Shown piece after piece: positions 6,367-9,852 of a DNA stretch of 9,852 nt; positions within the stretch are counted from its first letter, which is position 1, and each line of letters begins with the position of its first letter. Origin of the DNA: GCA-002784865 sp035646815 (GTDB lineage Bacteria > Patescibacteriota > Microgenomatia > Levybacterales > UBA12049); the NCBI GenBank assembly GCA_035646815.1, contig DASRON010000001.1, positions 1 through 9,852 on the forward strand, written 5' to 3'. The translations under genes were made by a program, and so were the position numbers. The notes under the pieces are model-generated. The model did not search any database, was not told the origin of the DNA, and saw nothing but the letters and a program-made list of their open reading frames with translations.

Positions 6367-6768
6367 CTATAACTCATTAACTACCCAATTATTATTTTCT
6401 CTCTCAACAAATACTGCTTTTACTTCTAACTCACTTGACACAAAACTTTTTATTTTCTCTACTGCCTTAATTGTTTCTTTTTTGTGCTTTTCATTTTCAA
6501 TCGGATTTCCTACACACTCCTCGTGTCCATGCACAATAATTCCTTTTGAATGATGTTTTTCAACTGAAATTAAAACTTTTTTCTTAACTGACTCTAAAAA
6601 AGATGAATCAACATTATCCTGACCAAGTAGTCCTACTATTCCTGCTTCTGTAATCGTGTCTGGATATTTAACACCATATCTTTTTTGCCCATATTCTTCT
6701 ATTGGAGCTTGAACCCTTCCATCCATGCATCCTACTGATGTAAAAAATGTTTCACCTAAGCTAGACAT
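6367..6768 (-). CDS. Small beta-carbonic-anhydrase-like protein
   Basis: A 133-residue soluble protein with the metal-site signature of beta-carbonic anhydrases. It has CMDGRVQ (14-20), corresponding to the Cys-x-Asp-x-Arg motif, and VHGHEECVGNP (79-89), corresponding to His-x-x-Cys. The likely zinc ligands are Cys14, His82 and Cys85, with the Asp16-Arg18 dyad. It is far shorter than a classical enzyme (about 200 residues) and fits a compact putative carbonic anhydrase family (Pro_CA_2-like). Hydration of CO2 is inferred from family membership and not shown. It starts at ATG 6768-6766 behind a good promoter and without a Shine-Dalgarno. It is divergent from the 410-residue gene, which carries similar motifs, and its stop lies 3 bp from the convergent cysteine-rich gene. 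Confidence 0.8.
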   Translation of the reverse strand: MSSLGETFFTSVGCMDGRVQAPIEEYGQKRYGVKYPDTITEAGIVGLLGQDNVDSSFLESVKKKVLISVEKHHSKGIIVHGHEECVGNPIENEKHKKETIKAVEKIKSFVSSELEVKAVFVERENNNWVVNEL

Positions 6769-6775
6769 AGAAAAT

Positions 6776-6804
6776 AATATAACTTAAAGAAGAAATCTTT
6801 TCAA
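6776..6804 (-). promoter_or_regulatory. Promoter of the small carbonic-anhydrase-like gene
   Basis: On the minus strand TTGAAA (6804-6799) is followed after 17 nt by TATATT (6781-6776), which ends 7 nt before the ATG at 6768. A leaderless start is expected. Confidence 0.65.
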
Positions 6805-6806
6805 TA

Positions 6807-6835
6807 TTGTAAAAAGCTATAGGTTTTGTTAGAAT
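6807..6835 (+). promoter_or_regulatory. Promoter of the 410-residue gene
   Basis: TTGTAA (6807-6812) is followed after 17 nt by TAGAAT (6830-6835), preceded by TGT, an extended -10. The -10 ends 9 nt before the GTG start at 6845, so any leader would be one to three nucleotides. Confidence 0.65.
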
Positions 6836-6842
6836 ATCTAAC
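6828..6842. promoter_or_regulatory. Palindrome over the -10 box, possible operator
   Basis: GTTAGA-ATA-TCTAAC is a perfect 6-bp inverted repeat around 3 bp. It covers the -10 box and predicted start site of the 410-residue gene, a usual place for a repressor site. It also lies about 60 bp upstream of the divergent carbonic-anhydrase-like gene. No regulator gene is seen nearby. Confidence 0.4.
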
Positions 6843-6844
6843 TT

Positions 6845-8077
6845 GTGGGCAAAGAAAGAAAAGAAATTAGCGGACCAACCAAGAAAACTCCTTCGGGATT
6901 TGAAATCCCTGTATTTGACGCAGCTCCTTTTAAGGAAACCCCTAAAGAATCAATTATTATTACCCCACAAACTCTTTATGATGATAATCATTCTAATGAA
7001 GCAGAAACAGCTCGCTCCAAATGGAGAGAAAATAGAGCTGGAAAAAGATTAACCCTTGTTTTTCTTTGTGCCGACCCAAGAGAAATAACTCCAAATCCAG
7101 AGCAAGCGGAGGAAGTAAGGAAAATTGCTGCAGGAGGAAAAGAAGTAAAACAATATGTTCCACTTTTAAATGATAGGGGTGTTAAAAATATTTTAGTTAT
7201 ATCCCACTTTGATAGTGAAGCCTATGAGGTTGGAAAACGACCTCCTGGATGCGGCGGATTAGATGCAAAAGCAAAGGTTTTTGGTCAAGAAGAAGAACCA
7301 AAAGGAGATATTCAAACTTATCTTAAAAAAGGCATTCCTCATCCAGATCCTCTTTTGCAGGCCTATCATTCTGCAGCAATGATTGCAAGAGCAACAGATA
7401 AAGTTGTGAACATAGCGCTTCAGGATCATAGGACAGGAAATATTTATCCCTTAGGTGGATTTTCAGCAAAAGACAGCGCATATGTCATGTGTATTGATCC
7501 TGATCTTATCTTTTATGGAAGATATAATCCTGAAGATATTTATAGAGAAGAAACTGTTCCCTATTTACCAGATAGACAAATAAATCCCGCTTTGCTTTCT
7601 TTTCTTGAACAATACAGAGATGCTCAAAAAAGATTTGCTAAGAAAAGACCTGATTTTTATGATTCTCAAAAAATCATAAATCCAAGAATTGTTACGCTTT
7701 CCACGGATATAAGACCATCAGGAAGAGTAAAATTTGATAAATTTGGTGAACCAAATATGATTTTTAAATTAAATGTTCCAAGAAAAAAGATAGATGATCG
7801 AGATTATGTAATAGAAGCTGTCTATTTAGAAGAAGCGATTCAACAAGCAGAATATCCGTTAAAACATGCTATTGAAAACTGCGAAGAACCAGGAACAAGC
7901 TTTTGTGAAACAGATACCTTTTATATTGAAACTAGATCTTTTGATTATTCAGTTGAAATTGCCAAAACAATTTTAAGAAAACGCTGGATGCAAGAATGGC
8001 TTAAAACAGAACCAAATCAATTAATCGTTGCTGAAACAAGAGCCGGAGAAATAAAAAGAATAGAACAAGTAGCTTAA
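6845..8077 (+). CDS. Large beta-carbonic-anhydrase-like protein with an extra C-terminal domain
   Basis: A 410-residue soluble protein not recognised as a whole. Residues 1-65 are polar and probably disordered. Then LVFLCADPRE (71-80) gives Cys75-x-Asp77-x-Arg79, GVKNILVISHF (112-122) gives a strand ending in His121, and PPGCGGLDAKAKVF (133-146) gives Cys136-Gly-Gly. This order matches the Cys/Asp-Arg/His/Cys-Gly-Gly metal site of beta-carbonic anhydrases, except that His and Cys are 15 residues apart, not 3. SAAMIARATDKVVNIALQD (176-194) fits the following helix and strand. Residues about 210-410 are mixed alpha/beta and unassigned. The GTG start is forced: an in-frame TAA lies 3 bp upstream and the first Met is at 179. 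It ends 4 bp before tRNA-Ile, which is convergent. An unrelated metal protein is possible. Confidence 0.72.
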   Translation: MGKERKEISGPTKKTPSGFEIPVFDAAPFKETPKESIIITPQTLYDDNHSNEAETARSKWRENRAGKRLTLVFLCADPREITPNPEQAEEVRKIAAGGKEVKQYVPLLNDRGVKNILVISHFDSEAYEVGKRPPGCGGLDAKAKVFGQEEEPKGDIQTYLKKGIPHPDPLLQAYHSAAMIARATDKVVNIALQDHRTGNIYPLGGFSAKDSAYVMCIDPDLIFYGRYNPEDIYREETVPYLPDRQINPALLSFLEQYRDAQKRFAKKRPDFYDSQKIINPRIVTLSTDIRPSGRVKFDKFGEPNMIFKLNVPRKKIDDRDYVIEAVYLEEAIQQAEYPLKHAIENCEEPGTSFCETDTFYIETRSFDYSVEIAKTILRKRWMQEWLKTEPNQLIVAETRAGEIKRIEQVA

Positions 8078-8081
8078 TCTG

Positions 8082-8154
8082 TGGGTCGTGATGGAATCGA
8101 ACCATCGACCTCGTCTTTATCAGAGACGCGTTCTAGCCACTGAACCAACGACCC
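8082..8154 (-). tRNA. tRNA-Ile, anticodon GAT
   Basis: 73 nt on the minus strand, folding perfectly. Acceptor GGGTCGT/ACGACCC with discriminator A; D-arm GTTC/GAAC with loop AGTGGCTA; anticodon stem CGTCT/AGACG around CTGATAA; T-arm GATGG/CCATC around TTCGATT. The 3' CCA is not encoded (CAG follows). It lies 33 nt after tRNA-Cys on the same strand and is probably in the same transcript; no terminator is seen before the convergent gene. Confidence 0.97.
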
Positions 8155-8187
8155 ATTCAATCACTTATTCTAGCAAATATTTTTCTG

Positions 8188-8260
8188 AGGCGCGAGGGGG
8201 ACTTGCACCCCCGAATGACTGTTCTGCAAACAGCTGTGTTAGCTACTTCACCACCGCGCC
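8188..8260 (-). tRNA. tRNA-Cys, anticodon GCA
   Basis: 73 nt on the minus strand. Acceptor GGCGCGG/TCGCGCC with discriminator T, as expected for cysteine; anticodon stem GCTGT/ACAGT around TTGCAGA; T-stem GGGGG/CCCCC. Odd points: the D-loop AGTAGCTA has A where G18 is expected, the T-loop TGCAAGT has G where U55 is expected, and the D-stem has only three good pairs. CCA is not encoded (CAG follows). Confidence 0.95.
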
Positions 8261-8277
8261 AAAAACTATTAGCCTCA

Positions 8278-8286
8278 ATTTTAACA
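8278..8286 (-). promoter_or_regulatory. Extended -10 promoter for tRNA-Cys and tRNA-Ile
   Basis: On the minus strand TGT-TAAAAT (8286-8278) is an extended -10. It places the transcript start near 8271, about 11 nt before tRNA-Cys. The -35 region is weak. Confidence 0.45.
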
Positions 8287-8307
8287 GAATTTAAGCTTAA
8301 AAGCTAG

Positions 8308-8877
8308 TTAAATAACTTTATGTTTTTTAAGTAATTTTGTAAAAGCTTTTTTAAGCAAATCTACACTATCCCAATTGTTAATGATAACTACATCAGAAAG
8401 CTCTAATGATTTAGTTACTTGTTGACCAAAATCTTCTTCATCAATACCCCTATCTCTTCTATCAATTTTATCAAAATCTTTTTCATTCTTAGGATCGCTT
8501 GGTTTTGAATTAGCAAAAAATCTTATCTTTCTTATCTTGTAATCTGCGTCAATTCCAATCATTAAAGCTCCTCTATCTCTTAAGTATTTAACTTCGCAAG
8601 GATTTCTAACTCCGTCAATTACTACTAGCTCTGATTTATCATTTTCTGCAATTTTTAATATTTCTTTTGCCCAATAATCTCCACCAAATTTTTTCCTAAG
8701 CTCATCTCCAATATCTTGCTGAAGTTTTCTTTCTATCTTTTTCCCTCTTCTTTTAATTTCTTTATTTATTGCATTCGAAAATTTATATCCCTTATATCCT
8801 TTTTCTTCTAAAAGTCCTAAAACCAAACTTTTACCTGCTCTAATTGGCCCTGTTAAGGCAATAATTTGTTTTATCAT
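8308..8877 (-). CDS. Dephospho-CoA-kinase-like P-loop nucleotide kinase
   Basis: A 189-residue soluble kinase. Walker A is GPIRAGKS (10-17). The N-terminal half has FSNAINKEIKRRGKKIERKLQQDIGDELRKKFG (33-65, substrate-side helices), followed by VVIDGVRNPCEVKYLR (85-100) and IGIDADYKIRKIRF (107-120). The lid-like region 125-152 is acidic and basic (DFDKIDRRDRG...GQQV). DVVIINN (162-168) is the final strand. The pattern resembles the archaeal and CPR dephospho-CoA-kinase-like (UPF0200-type) proteins and phage-like deoxynucleotide kinases. The substrate could be a dNMP, which would suit the neighbouring thymidylate genes, or dephospho-CoA. The ATG lies behind its own -10 box, downstream of the 16S terminator; it precedes the two tRNAs on the same strand. 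There is no Shine-Dalgarno. Confidence 0.82.
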   Translation of the reverse strand: MIKQIIALTGPIRAGKSLVLGLLEEKGYKGYKFSNAINKEIKRRGKKIERKLQQDIGDELRKKFGGDYWAKEILKIAENDKSELVVIDGVRNPCEVKYLRDRGALMIGIDADYKIRKIRFFANSKPSDPKNEKDFDKIDRRDRGIDEEDFGQQVTKSLELSDVVIINNWDSVDLLKKAFTKLLKKHKVI

Positions 8878-8887
8878 ATAGTTTTTA

Positions 8888-8893
8888 ATTATA
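8888..8893 (-). promoter_or_regulatory. -10 box of the kinase gene
   Basis: A perfect TATAAT on the minus strand (8893-8888) ends 10 nt before the ATG at 8877. The transcript leader would be only a few nucleotides. No convincing -35 is seen; that region overlaps the 16S terminator. Confidence 0.45.
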
Positions 8894-8908
8894 TATTATT
8901 CTGGCTAC

Positions 8909-8938
8909 AAAAAAACCACTCGTCTAAGAGTGGTTTTT
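8909..8938 (-). terminator. Intrinsic terminator of the 16S transcript
   Basis: Read on the minus strand, an 11-bp stem (arms 8938-8928 and 8921-8911, core CCACTC/GAGTGG) with a 6-nt loop ends in a run of seven T (8915-8909). This is a standard rho-independent terminator. It stops transcription from the rRNA side before the kinase gene. The stem also has T residues on the plus side, but no gene there needs it. Confidence 0.88.
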
Positions 8939-9161
8939 AAGCATTTGAATTCAAACCTTCTTTATTTGCAAAATTATTGCAATAACCAAGAAGTGGTAGG
9001 GTTAAATAGATTCTCTAATCCTAAAGACTAACAAGCTCTATTCAGGCTTGGAGGTGTATGTTGTACTTTCCCCGTTATTGATCGCACCTTGCGGATTGAT
9101 GTGACGAGTTATATACCATCTCTCAATCGTTTCCTTTTGATATAAATCAAAAGTAATTTAG
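8939..9161 (-). ncRNA. 16S trailer, no 23S or tRNA inside
   Basis: About 220 nt between the mature 16S 3' end and the terminator. I find no tRNA, no start of 23S rRNA and no credible gene. It is rich in inverted repeats: a hairpin at 9134-9153, CAAGC/GCTTG arms at 9032-9036 and 9046-9050, and perfect 12-bp palindromes TTATTGCAATAA (8974-8985) and TTTGAATTCAAA (8944-8955). It is probably a transcribed and processed trailer; a separate small RNA is possible. Confidence 0.6.
9134..9153 (-). repeat. Hairpin just after the 16S 3' end
   Basis: Arms CTTTTGAT (9134-9141) and ATCAAAAG (9146-9153) pair perfectly over 8 bp with a 4-nt loop. It starts about 9 nt past the mature 16S end, a likely place for an RNase cleavage or protection element. 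Confidence 0.6.

Positions 9162-9852
<691 letters not shown>

Noticed and set aside
6104..6553. Plus-strand frames of 63 and 85 codons around 6104-6553
   Set aside because: They overlap the cysteine-rich and carbonic-anhydrase-like genes in other frames and have no promoter or recognisable motif.
8088..8294. Open frame of 68 codons on the plus strand
   Set aside because: It runs antisense through both tRNA genes, which fold perfectly.
8939..9161. Hidden 23S start, spacer tRNA or short peptide gene in the trailer
   Set aside because: No tRNA cloverleaf or 23S 5' sequence is visible. The one short ATG frame (14 codons on the minus strand) has no support.

Overview
The window looks like a piece of chromosome from a Candidate Phyla Radiation (Patescibacteria) bacterium, most likely Microgenomates or a near relative. 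This is inference from four things: AT-rich protein-coding DNA; gene ends that abut or overlap; start codons without Shine-Dalgarno sequences; and a membrane anchor (LAIPLTVFMSQKQQ) of a kind I associate with exported proteins of Microgenomates. All reading frames fit the standard bacterial code (stops are TAA or TAG; no internal TGA is needed). The 16S fragment at the right edge would settle the placement.

Layout, left to right. (1) 1-710 (+): 3' part of a cytidylate-kinase-like gene. (2) 670-3445 (-): thyA, folA and a MidA/NDUFAF7-type methyltransferase. (3) 3523-3972 (+): a small unassigned protein ending in DDNIPF, like the C-terminal tip of single-stranded DNA-binding proteins. (4) 3975-5772 (-): dcd, tmk and a dCTP-deaminase/dUTPase-superfamily paralogue in a tight operon. 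(5) 5875-6363 (+): a membrane-anchored protein with 12 cysteines. (6) 6367-6768 (-) and 6845-8077 (+): two divergently transcribed proteins, each with beta-carbonic-anhydrase-like metal-site motifs. (7) 8082-8260 (-): tRNA-Ile(GAT) and tRNA-Cys(GCA). (8) 8308-8877 (-): a dephospho-CoA-kinase-like P-loop kinase. (9) 8909-9852 (-): the 3' half of a 16S rRNA gene, a structured trailer of about 220 nt and an intrinsic terminator.

How the genes work together. Zones 2 and 4 hold nearly the whole route to dTTP: dCTP to dUTP (dcd), dUTP to dUMP (possibly the dcd paralogue), dUMP to dTMP (thyA), dTMP to dTDP (tmk), with folA recycling the dihydrofolate made by thyA. A cytidylate-kinase-like gene and a second small kinase flank the cluster, so much of the window concerns nucleotide supply.

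Regulation. Most transcription-unit starts carry a sigma70-type promoter whose -10 box ends only 6 to 10 nt before the start codon, so the mRNAs should be leaderless or nearly so. Genes inside operons also lack Shine-Dalgarno sequences and probably depend on translational coupling. The 16S gene nevertheless keeps a normal anti-Shine-Dalgarno. The 16S gene ends in its own terminator with no 23S gene behind it, so the rRNA genes appear unlinked.
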